Positions 1-11,021 of a stretch of DNA of 64,000 bases are shown here, in pieces. The notes beneath the pieces were generated by a model, which worked only from the letters and a program-made list of their open reading frames with translations, did no database searches and was not told the DNA's origin. The translations under genes and the position numbers were made by a program. The DNA is from Timema cristinae (taxonomy: Eukaryota; Arthropoda; Insecta; Phasmatodea; Timematidae), in contig JBCFYV010000274.1 in NCBI GenBank assembly GCA_039000515.1, positions 160,168-224,167 on the forward strand, given 5' to 3'. Position 1 is the first letter of the stretch, and each line of letters starts with the position of its first letter.

Positions 1-180
1 ATTACTTTTATTCCAATAAGTTTATTTTTAACTATCTAATAACCAGATTTTGGACTTGTGTCTTTTCTAGAATGACTGATTCAAATTTTTTATGGGTATA
101 TGTCAAAATTGCAATAAACTTAAAGTAATACAGTTATATTATCACTAGCAACATTATAAAATAATAATCACTTTACTCAC

Positions 181-319
181 TGGAAGGCAATCATGGCGGT
201 GTTAACTAATGCAATGTTATATATGGCATAACTGATTAGTCTTGCTTCATCGTAGAGGGATTCAGCATTCCTCACATTATAACAGACTTTGATTCCCCAA
301 GCTAAGAAGAGGATTTCAC
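181..319 (-). CDS. Exon: GPR158/179-like receptor, end of EC loop 2/TM5 to TM6
   Basis: The exon is 139 nt. On the minus strand it starts after the acceptor ...TTGTTCCAG (AG at 321-320) and ends before the strong donor GTGAGT at 180-175. It encodes [20 protein letters not shown] followed by [20 protein letters not shown] and TAMIAF, ending two bases into a codon that probably becomes His. The G-E-[IV]-x-F-L-x-W-G pattern, then C-Y-x-V-R and the E-x-R-x-I-S-x-A-[IL]-[YH]-N run, are what I recall of TM5 to TM6 in GPR158, GPR179 and their insect homologues. The first two bases complete a Gly codon begun by the upstream exon at 7325. An ORF caller would start at an intronic Met and miss the true boundaries. 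The rest of the 7TM domain lies off the window to the left. Confidence 0.85.
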
Positions 320-1910
320 CTGGAACAAACATAGGTTTTATTAGAGAGATAAATAGTTCTACACACAATTGCAATTAGATTTCAAATATGAAAAAAACTT
401 ATTTTATACTGTAGTCCTCTTAAAAAAAGCCACTTCTTCTTAACTATTCAGGCTTTACGCATGCATATTATTATTGTTTATAGAGCCGTTTATACAAATG
501 AGGGGCAAGGGGGTAGGGGGGAATAAGAACAGCCATTGACAAACTTATTAAGAATAAACAGTGTTAAACATCCCAGTGAAATATTTTAAAATGCTCATAC
601 CAATGTACCTAAAAGCATAGTTTTTGAGAGTTATGTTTACAATGTAATATCTATCTTATAAATATTAAAAATGGTCTTGTAATTCTGATTAGTATGATTT
701 CACTTTTTTATATTATTAAATAAATGTATGGTAAATGTATTTGGTTTTTCGTTTCTATTTTACCTTGCAATAAACAAACTCTGAATATAAGTGTGTAAGA
801 GTTAAGTAATACCAATATTTTAATACATATTTAATCTTATATCGTCAGTACAAAATAGCGGCCCGAGAGCCAACAAGAGACAGAAATTTTGCCCTTAGAC
901 CAAAAATGGGGTAAGACCTTTGGTCTAGACATTGTCCATTGGACGAGTTCATATTAATCAACCTGAAGGAGTGACAGCTTTTTCGTGGCACCGTCCATAA
1001 ATGATGTGACGCTATTTTGTGCCACCTAAAACCCCAATCGCCCCAATATCACACACAGTCAAACTTAGAGCACCCGCCCTCTAAATTACGACACATTTGG
1101 GGGGAGGGGGGGGGGTTGTTCCATTTTCTTTTAAATAATAATTTTGCAATAAAATAAAATCGAACAATTTTCATAAACTGCTGCAATGTGCATAATTAGA
1201 AATACTTGTAGTCACAACCGTGACCTGGAGACAGCACCACCGTGCTAAATGGTTGTGCTCGTCTAATCTGGCACGGCTTCGCTTATGAGTGATTCAATTA
1301 TTATCCGACAGATGGCAATAGTTTACACAATATAACGCTTAACCGTACACCAGCACTTTATAACAAGCAAGCTTCAGTCACAGCTGAGTCCGCGCTAGAA
1401 TTATGTTCACTCATGTTGAAGACAAGTGTTTCTGTTCCACATCCAGTGAAGTTGCATCTCGGAAAGGGCGCTGCAGTAAGCAATTAGATTTTTTTTAATG
1501 TTGCGGCCCAAAATGTTTGCACCACAAATATCTCGAGTCCTAGGCTAGTGCCTAATCAGCCTAGTGGGTAATGCGGCGTTGCCACTTCTACAGGAAAGTA
1601 GAGACAATCCCGTAAAGTCAGAAATAATAAAGACCGCTTGTCATCCAATGAATAGGAGACAGTAAATGAACATAATGCTGCTTTCTATTACAAAATTCGA
1701 GTGATCGATGAAAGGACCACATCTGATGTTAAGATAAGGTATGCCAAAATGCATTTCTCAGCATGTACGGGATAACACACATTTACGATTTATTCAGCAG
1801 TCTCTTGTTAATTCTGGGAAAGCACCCGAAGATGGAAGAGGAAAACATGGTAACGGGCCACGCCAGACTGGTTGAAATTGAGTGGGTTAATGAGTCTCAC
1901 ATTCAGAGTT

Positions 1911-1922
1911 TCCAACCTAGAG
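1911..1922. repeat. Left target-site duplication of the R1-clade LINE
   Basis: TCCAACCTAGAG lies immediately before the first element-like sequence and matches TCCAACCAGAG at 5471-5481 except for one inserted T. Confidence 0.7.
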
Positions 1923-1949
1923 AGTCTCATTATCCTATTCGGGATAATC

Positions 1950-4666
1950 ATCTATGGTCATGGGCTTGAGGTTGCGAACCAACCGAATAATCCCCCTACA
2001 TATCAGGGGAGAGCTGGGGCTTCTTCCAACATTGACGTCACTTTGTGTAACGCCGAGTCCATGGACATGGTGGAAGGTTGGAGGGTTGTGGACAACGTCA
2101 CGGTCAGTGACCATAACCTGATCGTCTTTGAATTTGTCGCGGGGAGGCTGGTGGATGGAAATGGGGAAGGGAAAAGAAGGAGATACAACATGAGCAAAGC
2201 TAACTGGGAGAAGCTGAGGGCTGAACTGATACTGCCCAGTCCAGTGGCACAAGGCGACAATGTCAACATGAAGGCCAAACAGCTGACGTGGGCTCTGCAG
2301 GATGCAATGAGGAACTCGATACCTGTGGTGAAAGGTGATACCAAGGTTGGTAATAAGCCATGGAATGACAGACTGCAGAGTCTTCGAGCAAGGGCAAGGA
2401 GAACGCGTAGGAGATATCAGAGGTGTCGAGACCCGGCTGGTCGTGTGGTGCTGTTAAATATCTACAGGGAGAGCAAGAGAGAGTTTGAGGATGGGTTGTA
2501 TCAGGAGAAGAGGAAAAGTTGGGAGAAGTATGTACAGGAGGAGTTACAGAGGGGACCTTGGGGGGTGCCGTTTAAGATAGCCTCCGGGAAATTACGCCCC
2601 CCAGCCATGATAACCACGCTATCTAAGGATGATGGGAGTACCACGACCAGCTGGGAAGAGTCTGCGGTTCTTTTAATGGAGACATTGTTGCCAGATGACG
2701 ACGTGACAGAAGATACTGAAGAGCACCAAATGTTGAGGGAGAGGATGGAGAATGACGAGTATGTAAATGAGGAAGAGGTAGAACCTGTTAGTCGGGCGGA
2801 GGTGATCAGGAACATTGCTCTGATGGGTAAGAAAAAGGCGCCTGGTCCGGACGGGATAAAGGTCGAGGTGCTGGAGAAGACGGCTGACCTTATTGCTCCT
2901 TTCCTTGCAGGGCTGTTAAACGAATGCCTCGCTCAAGGCAGAATCCCGAACATCTGGAAGCAGAGCGAGGTAATCGTGCTAAGCAAGGGGGAGGATAAAA
3001 ATCCGCTTATTCCGAAGTCATACAGACCCATCTGCCTGTTGAACACAGTAGGGAAGTTGCAGGAGAAGATATTGTGTGAAAGATTACTGAGACACAGGAC
3101 AGTCATGGGCATGCATCAGCAGCAGTATGGCTTCCGAAGAGGCAGGTCGACAGAGGACGCAATCTGCAGAGCAATGGAACTGATTGACTCGGCAAATGGT
3201 AAATACGTCGTAGGAATATTTGTGGACATCTCAGGCGCTTTTGACAACCTCTGGTGGCCGGCGATGTTTGACAGATTAAGAGAGATTCAGTGTCCGGGGC
3301 AGCTGTATAGGAGTCTTAAGGACTACTGTCGTAATAGATACTCCACCCTGAGATGTCCAGGAAATAAGGTTCAGAAGCTACTGACGAAGGGATGTCCCCA
3401 GGGATCGGTATGTGGCCCGATATTTTGGGATGTCAGCCTGGAACCAGTGTTGTACTTGTTGGAGGGGATGCCAGAGACGCAGGGTGTGGTTGCCTTCGCA
3501 GATGACCTTCTAATAGTAATAGAAGGGTACTCGAGAAGGAACTTAGAGGAAAAAAGTAACCAGGTGCTTGAAGAACTTGACACCTGGTGTAAAAGTGTCA
3601 AGTTAAAAATGGCACCGGCGAAGACGACCTTCATGCTGTTTAAGGGTAGATTGGCTAGGGATCCGACCATAAAGTTAGGTACGAAATCTATAAGAAGAAG
3701 CCATACGGTCAGATACCTGGGAGTTACCCTAGATGAAAAGAGGAACTTCACAGCGCACATGGAGGGAGTGATGGGGAAAACTCTGTCGGTGATGAATAAA
3801 ATTATAAGCATGGGACAGAGGCGGTTTTATCTGCCTATGCGGATAATAAGGACATACCATCAGATGATCCTTCTCTCCATTGTGAGCTATGGGGCGTGCA
3901 TCTGGGCTCACAGACTAACCAATGTCGCTCCGGCTAAGGCGATTCAGGGTCTGCAGAGGAACATCTTATTGAGGCTGACGGGAGCCTACCGGACTGTAGC
4001 AACGGATGCATTGAGTGTGGCCCTAGGTGTATGGCCGTTGGACCTCCTCATAAGGAAGAAAGCTGTGGCGTACTGGCTAAAAAAGAGAAACTTGGAGAAG
4101 GTGAGACTCCTCACCACACACGATGTGAGAACTTTTGGAGAGGCGGAAATAGTCCTGTTGGAGGAGTGGCAGAGACGTTGGGAGAGAAGTGGGACAGGTA
4201 GGAGGACTTATCAATTGTTCCAAATGTGGTTGAGAGACTAGAGAATAAGCACCTCCAGCCATCTCGGGGTCTTGTCCACTTCATCACGGGGAAGGGACCG
4301 TACCCGGCATCTCTAAGGAAGCTGGGATTGATAGAGTCGGGGAATTGTCAATGTGGTGAGGAGGGAACCCCTGAACATGTGGTGCTTGAGTGTGTCATTA
4401 CACTAGAAGCAAGAAGGAACTACCAGAGAGAGATCCAGGGAAGATTAGTAGGCGAAGTACTGAGGGACCCAGTCTATTGGAAATTCTTAGACCAGATTGC
4501 ACTGGAAGCGTCAGATAGAGCAAAGACAGCCTACATAGACAGACTTAAAGAGGCACAGGGACGAATAAGACGGGACGTTGACACTGACAATGACGAAGAA
4601 GATGACAGCGACACGGAGGGCGGGACTGACACGGACACTAGTGCGGTCTCAGCGGGGAGTGAGTAG
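1950..4666 (+). pseudogene. R1-clade ORF2: endonuclease tail, reverse transcriptase, CCHC
   Basis: The long frame ends at a TAG at 4239-4241. It opens with the end of an endonuclease domain (LEVANQPNNPPTYQG near 1968, then the S-D-H-N motif near 2107). The reverse transcriptase follows: KKAPGPDG near 2833, QQYGFRRGRST near 3120, the motif A region VDISGAFDN near 3223, GCPQGSVCGP near 3390, and the active-site box FADD at 3495-3506 (residue ~542 of the frame). Homology continues in another frame at 4226-4666, with a C-x-C-x(7)-H-x(4)-C knuckle (CQCGEEGTPEHVVLEC) and an acidic Asp/Thr-rich end. A single-base deletion near 4218-4222 explains the frame switch, so the copy is dead despite an otherwise long frame. 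R1-clade proteins use the endonuclease to nick the target and the RT to copy RNA onto it. Confidence 0.9.
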
Positions 4667-5448
4667 GGAAAAAAGGATTGTTAAAAGGGGATAAGTGGTA
4701 ACAATCCTTGCCGGGAAAAAAAAAATGTGTATGTGCTGGGAGGAGCAAGCGCGAGCCCTGGGAACTGGATTCCAGTACGACTGAGTGTCTGAAGGAACAC
4801 GGGGGATGCCCTTGAGATCCAGAAGACAGTTTTCCAGTCGTATGAACAAAAGTTAGTGGAATGATTATGAACTCTGAGGGGTTCCCTGCACCGTATGACC
4901 CACCACCTTGGAAACAAGAGAGGTGGGTTGTGGTTGATGGGCCCTCAGAGTCAAGATGGAGAAAGGCGGCTGCCCTGCAGCCCTCTGGGTGATGTGTTCC
5001 CCGGCAGTAATGGGAATAGAATAGTTTAGTATTTTAGCTTAGCTTAGTTAGTAGTTAATATATATAATTAGGGACGGGGGAACTAGATAGGGGGTAGATT
5101 AGGAAATTCAGCTGCCAAGGGTAGAAAGTAGGCGGGGCACCAACTCTGATAGGGCGCCTCCCCAGGTGGTTATTATGGGGATGCCCACCTCTGCTGAGCG
5201 CTTGGCGGACTCGGGAGTGAAATCCCGAGCATTGTGAAGGGCCTAGCGGGGGAGGGTACCGGAGGCGTAATATACCCGGGGTGGATCAAATTGAGCTAAG
5301 GGTAGTTGAATTTCATTTAAGTTAAGAGCCAAAATATGTGTTGTAATGATAAAAAGGAAATTCATATTAAAATTGTGTAAATTAAGTAAAAGTTGTGGAA
5401 AAAACGGCCCGGATTTAAAGATTGTAAGATACCGGGCCTGTAAACACT
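4667..5448 (+). other. 3'UTR of the R1-clade LINE with two perfect hairpins
   Basis: The UTR is GC-richer than the surrounding intron. It contains two perfect short stem-loops. One is CTCGGGA (5210-5216) with TCCCGAG (5223-5229) around a 6-nt loop. The other is GGCCCGG (5406-5412) with CCGGGCC (5432-5438), ending only about ten bases before the A-rich tail. Structured 3'UTRs are recognised by the RT in several non-LTR lineages; a role here is inference. Confidence 0.7.
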
Positions 5449-5470
5449 GAATAAATAAATAAATAAATAA
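5449..5470 (+). repeat. (AAAT)n tail of the R1-clade LINE
   Basis: Five tandem AAAT-type units close the element and abut the right target-site duplication at 5471-5481. Confidence 0.9.
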
Positions 5471-5574
5471 TCCAACCAGAGTTTATCTTCCTGAAAGTTT
5501 AATTATCAGTGAAATGTTCTAAATGAGTTTCAGATTGCAAGGCCGTATATATCTTATTGGTTTGATTTCAAGAG

Positions 5575-6690
5575 TAAATTCAATATTCACGATGGTGTTC
5601 TACAGTCAGACACTTGCACATTTTGTGGCAGTTTGAGCCATAAAATTGCAGCATGTACTGATACCAATGAAAAACAAAAGTTTATATTAGAAAAGGAGCT
5701 GCATGTACACAAAGAAGAAGCGTTTTATGATTTGAAATGGACTATGAAGCGAAAATTTTGGACTGGATAAGTTACCGTAATTTCATTTGATTTCATGCAG
5801 AACTTACCACGGCTCCATACAAGAACAAATGCAATATTTTATGCTCGTCAACTTTGGTGTTAAGTATTTGGAATACGTGACCTATCTAATGATGATGTTT
5901 CTTTGCATGTGTATTATGAAGACACTCGGAAAAAGGGATGAAATAATGTGATTTCTAATTTGCTACATTATCTGTCAAATGTGGATGGCCTTAAAAATGA
6001 GCTGGTTCTTATTTTTGACTAGATGAATGCCCGTTCTTCGCACGGGATATTGTGTTATTATTTATTACCATCTACTACCACAGATAGCAGTGTACACTAG
6101 ATACTGCAGATACATTATTAGAACTAACTTGTCAGATTATTACCCTCCAAACACTTAAAAAATGTTGATAAAGCAATATTGTAGGTTTTGATTTGGGTAG
6201 CTACCCCAATTTCACCCTCTTAATCACAAAACATCGAAATTAAATATCATTACCTTTCCTAATTAGCATATATGAAACACCTGTGCCAAATTTCAGCCCT
6301 CTAGCTGCGTGGGAAGTGTGAGAATTAGTGATAAATCAGTCATTCAGTCAGGACTTTCGCTTTTATAAATAGAAGAGATGGGTGTGCAGTTCAGAATAAG
6401 AACTATGTAATGGGGCACTTTCTGTAGATGCTAGTTCACTGCCTAAGAATGTAGAGGATCCGTCGGGAACGCAAATACATTGAGGTACAGGACATATATT
6501 CAGGACCTTGGAGGTATTCGGTTATTAGGAACAAGGCTAAGTTACCGACCAAACTCTCTCTCTCTTCGTCAGCTTTACAATGGTCCAATCCCTTTAAATC
6601 CTGCTAAAATTAAGGACATGCAAGGATCAATTGAGTTCTTGTAGGCTCGATTACTCTCTTGAAGGTGACGAAACAACAAACGAAGGAAAT
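5575..6690 (+). pseudogene. Relic of a TE-derived gene (DUF7869-like), split by an insertion
   Basis: Conceptual translation gives SDTCTFCGSLSHKIAAC near 5604, FYDLKWTMKRKFW near 5727, ISFDFMQNLPRLHTRT near 5783, FYARQLWC near 5837, FGIRDLSNDDVSLHVYYED near 5867, and VISNLLHYLSNVDGLKNEL near 5948. After a gap it resumes with AVQNKNYVMGHFL near 6388, RRERKYIEVQDIY near 6460 and NPAKIKDMQGSIEFL near 6597. The order (Cys pair, SFDFxQNLPxP, FYxRQLWxYxFGIH, QNKN, REYIEVP) is what I recall of abundant arthropod transposase-like proteins now often labelled DUF7869. At least two in-frame stops (near 5849 and 5939), more in the second half, and an insertion at about 6024-6378 make it non-functional. 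The family name is from memory; the motif order is seen directly. Confidence 0.55.
6024..6378 (+). mobile_element. Short retroelement 3'-end insertion (LINE/SINE-like)
   Basis: This block interrupts the coding relic between its LVLIFD and AVQNKN motifs. Its right part carries the strings TGCCAAATTTCAGCCCTCTA, CAGTCATTCAGTCAGGAC and TTTCGCTTTTATAAATAGAA. I recognise these as a conserved 3' end shared by many arthropod LINEs and SINEs, probably of the RTE group. No clear target duplication was found. Confidence 0.45.
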
Positions 6691-7324
6691 CATACTGACG
6701 TTGATTTTTCAGACAACAGTGGTGATGATGAAGATTATTTAGAAGCAAATTAAAGGCAAGAGTAACTAGTGTCTCAGTACATATGTCACTATCCTTTGAT
6801 TTTTAATATTCACTATGTATGATTCCCTTGATGTTTTCTGTTTGCTTGAGTATCAACAATAATAGAAATCAAAACAAACTTAAATTAATGTATTATTGCG
6901 ATATTGTTTATTAATGTTTAAAAATATTTTGTTTTTATTGTAATCTTTGAATAATAATAAATATTCACCATTAGGTATTTTTTAATTGCATTCCCTATAC
7001 ATTTTCTCACACAAAGGCCCTTGTCAACAACTGCATACATTTTCTATCATGTTATAACAATTAGTGTTTAATGTAGAGCTGAGACTATAAGTGATATTAC
7101 TGACTTGATTTAATCAATTTTAAGTAAAATTGTGTTTGTTGTTAAACTTTTAATAGAAGGTGGAGGCGGGGCTTTGCACCTAATAACGCGCTCGGTTTGA
7201 GCCCCTAGTGGGTCTGCTCCTAGAGGATTTAGCCAAATGAATGAAAGGTTAAAAATCCCCCTTTTCCCCTTATGAATGAATCAGGTGCTATTATCTGGCG
7301 TGATCACAAGTATGATGTTCTCAC

Positions 7325-7539
7325 CTAACGCAAGACTGTGGTCCCACCAGTTGTATGAACACTGTTTGAATTTGAGACCAGTCTGGTCCTTGATAATCTC
7401 TGCAGTTGGCGTAGCGCTCAATGTCCATGTCCCCATGTACACCAGCATCACCAGCAAGATTGGAAACATCCATTGCAGCAGTTGCTTATCAGTCAATTTC
7501 ACCTTATGTGCTGACTTGACACGATATGTCAGGGACACC
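7325..7539 (-). CDS. Exon: GPR158/179-like receptor, IC2, TM4 and EC loop 2
   Basis: The exon is 215 nt. It follows the acceptor TTGACTTGCAG (AG at 7541-7540) and ends at the donor G|GTGAGAAC (GT at 7324-7323). Its first base completes an Arg codon begun in the exon at 15924. It encodes [20 protein letters not shown], then a hydrophobic helix ([20 protein letters not shown]), then [16 protein letters not shown]. The cysteine before the W-W-D-H motif is at the position of the conserved EC2 cysteine that bonds to TM3 in class C receptors. The translated join to the 319-181 exon restores the G-E-I-L-F-L-x-W-G motif of the family. The protein is a plasma-membrane orphan receptor; no ligand can be read from the sequence. 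Confidence 0.85.
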
Positions 7540-8647
7540 CTGCAAGTCAAACATAGCTCTTCTTAAATCAAAACCCACAATATTGCTGGATCTGGGTGAC
7601 TAGAGTAAGACAAAGTAAGAAAAAGCGAAAGTGAAAAACTATGTAAACAATTTAAATGCTCACTTTTATTACCATCTATTTAAAATAAGTACAGTGCGAT
7701 AGGGTATTTTGTGTATGAAATTTAAGTTGAGAAATAAAAAATTATGATTATTGAACTTTGACTGAAGTCATAAGTGCATTAAAAGAATTAAACACAAGAA
7801 ATCTTCATATTATAAAATAAAATAACATACACTAATCCATCTGCATAGTTGATGAATACACTAGCTGAAATACAACATGCAAGGGCTATTTTCAATTTCA
7901 GTATAAGACCAGACCAGGCTAGACCAGACATAAAAATGACTGACTGCTATTATCTTCAAAAATATTTTTTCATTTAAAAAGGGTGAATGCTAAAGGGAAA
8001 ATTCTCGGAAATAAGGCTGAATGTGACATGATCTTCATATAAATTGTTCGCTCTTCCAACAGGTGCCAGTCAAGACTAGGCTAGCGTCACATTCACAAGT
8101 AGTGTTTTGTTAATGACAATGGTGAACATCAGGGCATGATTATACAACATTATTAAGTCAAAACGGTCACCTTACAGGTACAAACTGTAAACATAAGAAA
8201 GTATTTCCAGACGTTAGGTTAACTATTAACCAGAGCTGGGTGAAAAAGAATTTATGCTCAAGTATTAAGTACATGTTTTTATTTGTGACTGTATCTAATT
8301 ACAACAAATAAATAAAAAACTGAAGAAGGGATTAGAAGTTTATACTTCTTGTTTGGTATTTACAGGACGAGTGCAAGTATCATTATGAATGCAACACCAT
8401 TTATTTTGATCAATGGTTGAAACTGTTCCATGAATTCTAATCAATGAATGAATATTCTTCACATACCGCCAACACTTCAGGGAATTTTCTTGTGAGTTGT
8501 ATTAAAATGTTATAATCTTACCTAGAGCCGATGGGAATGTTAATTCGCTTACCTCTTGCCTAAAGACGATGGGGAAATAATTAGCATGTGTCAGAAAATA
8601 ATTTCAACAGTGTATGCAATCACTCCTAAAAGACGCCAAGCTCTTAA

Positions 8648-11021
8648 CCCTCAAGCGGTAAGGTTCGAGTCGGATGCGACCCAGACAGCAGTTTTCTTTG
8701 TAGTGCGCTTGCAGTGTTTATCTCAATGTCACGTGGCCTCTGTTATCCTTTCTCCCAGTTGTTCTCTAGGCCTCCTAGCTTTGAGGTGTCCGAGGTAGTG
8801 GCATGTCCTTTCTCTTTTCATTTACATACGCGCTCACACTCTCCCAGGTCGGATACGATCCACCTTACTTTTAACGTTATAGATTTTTTTGTTACGACTT
8901 TGATAGTTTTTTCAGTAATAAAGTGATAGAGGGAAAAATCTTTTTCTCCACTCCCGAGGAGATTTTGCGAGAATTACAATGTCTATAAAAAGAATCTGAC
9001 GACAAATTGGATGATCATCTTGACGAAACGTGCTCAGAAACGAATGACGATATTTTACATAATGACGACAATGTAGATGATATTTTTGATTCAGAAGAGG
9101 TAACGGACATTCATGAAGCAATAAGATTAAACCCAGTTGACCTAGATGGTGACACGTGCTCAGGAAAGATAATGATACAATATAGACAGATAAACCTTTA
9201 TTTTCAAAATTTTCAAAGACACCTTCTGCAAACATAGTCATTCATCTTCCGGAGCCTAAGGGCGAAACGAGAGGGATAGCAGATGAGTTAAAGGTATTTT
9301 CTTTATTTTTCACAGATGAAATTCTAGAAAAAATAATGTGCCATACAAACCAAGAAATCGAAAGAGCAAAAATTAAGTACAATTCAGTGTAGTATCTCCT
9401 AATATCACCATAGAGATCAGAGCTTTAATTGGAGTGTTATATATGAGTACTTTTTTGAAAAATTCGGGCTTAAACCCTGATTATATGTTCTCCCCCATAT
9501 TTGGCCTCCTCCCCCCATTTTTATAAGTCCAATGACCAAAAAATGGTTTGATTTTCTCCTCACGAACCTTCGGTTTAATGATAAAGATACAAGAGACATT
9601 CTCAAGTCTAATGACAATTTTGCTGCTTTTCGTTAAATGTGGAATGTATTTGAAAATAACTGTGCAAAATTCTACACACCATTAGAGTATCTCACAGTCA
9701 ACGAGACACTTCTTAGCTTCCGTGGTAGATGTACATTCCAAATAAGCCTGATAATATGGGTTAAAAATTATCTCATTGTGTGAAGCCATAACTTTTTATT
9801 TTATGGGAGGCATACCATATGTAGGATAAGAACGCGAGAAGAAAAAAGGTGACCTATCTTTGTCTACTCAATACGTACTACAGTTCACTAAACCACTTTG
9901 ATGTCACATTTCTGTTGCTTCCATAAACAACTGGTTTTCTTCTTATGAGTTGACTGAACAATTGAGCAAGAGAAAACTTACCTTTGTAGGGACTCTACGG
10001 AAGAATAAACCACAAATACCACCATCAATGTTGTCAGATGCGGCAGAGATGTCTTCTTGTTTTTTATAGCAACATGGTAAAAGGCCCCTCCCTCTCCCCC
10101 CATACACAAACAAAGTATTATCGCTTTCATCTAGATGCATTTCACAAGGAAAATAAAATAAAACTTTAAGAAACCTGATATCATAGAATTTTATAATTTG
10201 ACAAAAGGAGAAGTGGACGTCCTTGACAAGCTTTGTCATAACACAACAAAAAGGAAGAGTCACCGTTGACCCATGAGTTTCTTCTATGGAATTTTAGACA
10301 TTGCTGGAGTGAATAGTTTTGTACATTACAAATGGAACTGTGATGGAAACTCTTATTCAAACGATGAAAGATTAAATTTTCTAAAAAACTAGCATTTGCC
10401 TTGACCAAACCATTGATGATAAAGAGGGTGCAAAACAAACATCTTCCAAGGGCATTACGGGCCACGATTATTGAAGTGTTGGGAATGCAAGAGGAAGAGA
10501 AAGTCTAAAGAAAGGAGTTACCATCATCCAGCAAGAGAAGAAGATGTGATTTTTATGATAAAACTAAAGACAGAAAAGGAAATTAGTTTTGTACAAGATG
10601 CAATAGATGTTTGTGTGGAGAGCATAAAATGGTAATATGCGCTCCGCGCTATTGTGATATGGACTCTGATGAAACAGAACAGTGATTTTATATTAATTTT
10701 GAAATTTAGAATTGTGATGTTTTATAATAATTTTATATTTTATTTTTTTATAATGCTTTATATAAAACTTTCTTAGACTGGAGCAACCTACCCACTTAAT
10801 ACTTTGGAACTGAGCCAACTGAGTCTCTGTGTTTCTCATATTAATTAGTAATTTTTTTGTATTTTTTCTTCTTTAATAAACATAAATTCAAGTTTCCTGT
10901 TATTATTACTTTTTTTAGGTACTTTAGCCAATGAAAAATTAACAAAATAAATAAATAAAAGGGTCGGATCTGACCCCACCTTACCGGATATGTCCTCAAA
11001 ATATACCTCACTGTTTGAGGG
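8648..11021 (+). mobile_element. piggyBac-family DNA transposon, full length but dead
   Basis: The element is 2374 bp, bounded by TTAA at 8644-8647 and 11022-11025, the family's strict target duplication. The left end begins CCCTCAAGCGGTAAGG and the right end, read inward on the minus strand, begins CCCTCAAACAGTGAGG. A subterminal block also matches in inverted orientation: GGTAAGGT plus GTCGGATGCGACCC on the left, and GGTAAGGT plus GGTCAGATCCGACCC on the right (inverted). The left end lacks about 28 bp present at the right between tip and subterminal block. A transposase relic fills the interior. Length, TTAA, tips and protein agree, so the call is strong. Confidence 0.92.
8926..10684 (+). 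pseudogene. piggyBac transposase relic
   Basis: The acidic N-terminal part (9007-9150) is rich in Asp/Glu. Then come ALIGVLYMSTFLKNSGLN near 9422, WFDFLLTNLRFNDKDTRDIL near 9547, YTPLEYLTVNETLLSFRGRC near 9674, KGEVDVLDKLCHNTTKR near 10204, FFYGILDIAGVNSFVHYKWN near 10277 and LPRALRATIIEVLGM near 10442. A C-terminal Cys/His-rich domain (FCTRCNRCLCGEHKM near 10585) is typical of the family's end-binding domain. The family's first catalytic Asp, in the I-D-E context, is Asn here (V-N-E). Several stops and frameshifts break the frame, including TAG within the Cys-rich domain near 10582. No activity is possible. Confidence 0.88.

Larger units (their letters stand above)
1923..5470 (+). mobile_element. 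R1-clade non-LTR retrotransposon, 5'-truncated
   Basis: The element has the C-terminal edge of an AP-type endonuclease, a full reverse transcriptase, a C-terminal CCHC motif, a ~0.78 kb 3'UTR and an (AAAT)n tail at about 5449-5470. Directly flanking it are TCCAACCTAGAG (1911-1922) and TCCAACCAGAG (5471-5481), a target-site duplication that differs by one inserted base. The 5' end falls inside the endonuclease domain, so this is a normal 5'-truncated insertion. Canonical R1 elements insert into 28S rDNA; this copy is in an ordinary intron and duplicated its target, so it belongs to a less site-specific R1-clade lineage or to a dispersed copy. Confidence 0.9.
320..7324 (-). other. Intron of the receptor gene (7005 bp) with two transposon relics
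   Basis: The intron is bounded by the donor GTGAGAAC (GT at 7324-7323) and the acceptor TTCCAG (321-320). It holds an antisense R1-clade LINE (1923-5470) and a TE-derived protein relic (5575-6690) with a nested insertion. Between 320 and 1910 I see only AT-rich intronic sequence with no coding signal. From 6700 to 7320 there is AT-rich sequence with a short GC-richer patch near 7160-7230 that has a weak tRNA box B-like string. Confidence 0.8.

Noticed and set aside
1763..1969. 68-codon plus-strand frame upstream of the R1-like LINE
   Set aside because: It spans the intron-element junction and the target duplication, has no homology and is a chance frame.
7145..7260. Possible tRNA-derived SINE with a box B-like GGTTTGAGCCC
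   Set aside because: No convincing A box at the right distance, no tail and no target duplication.
8912..9241. Minus-strand frame inside the piggyBac
   Set aside because: It is the antisense of the transposase N-terminal coding region; the plus strand carries the homology.
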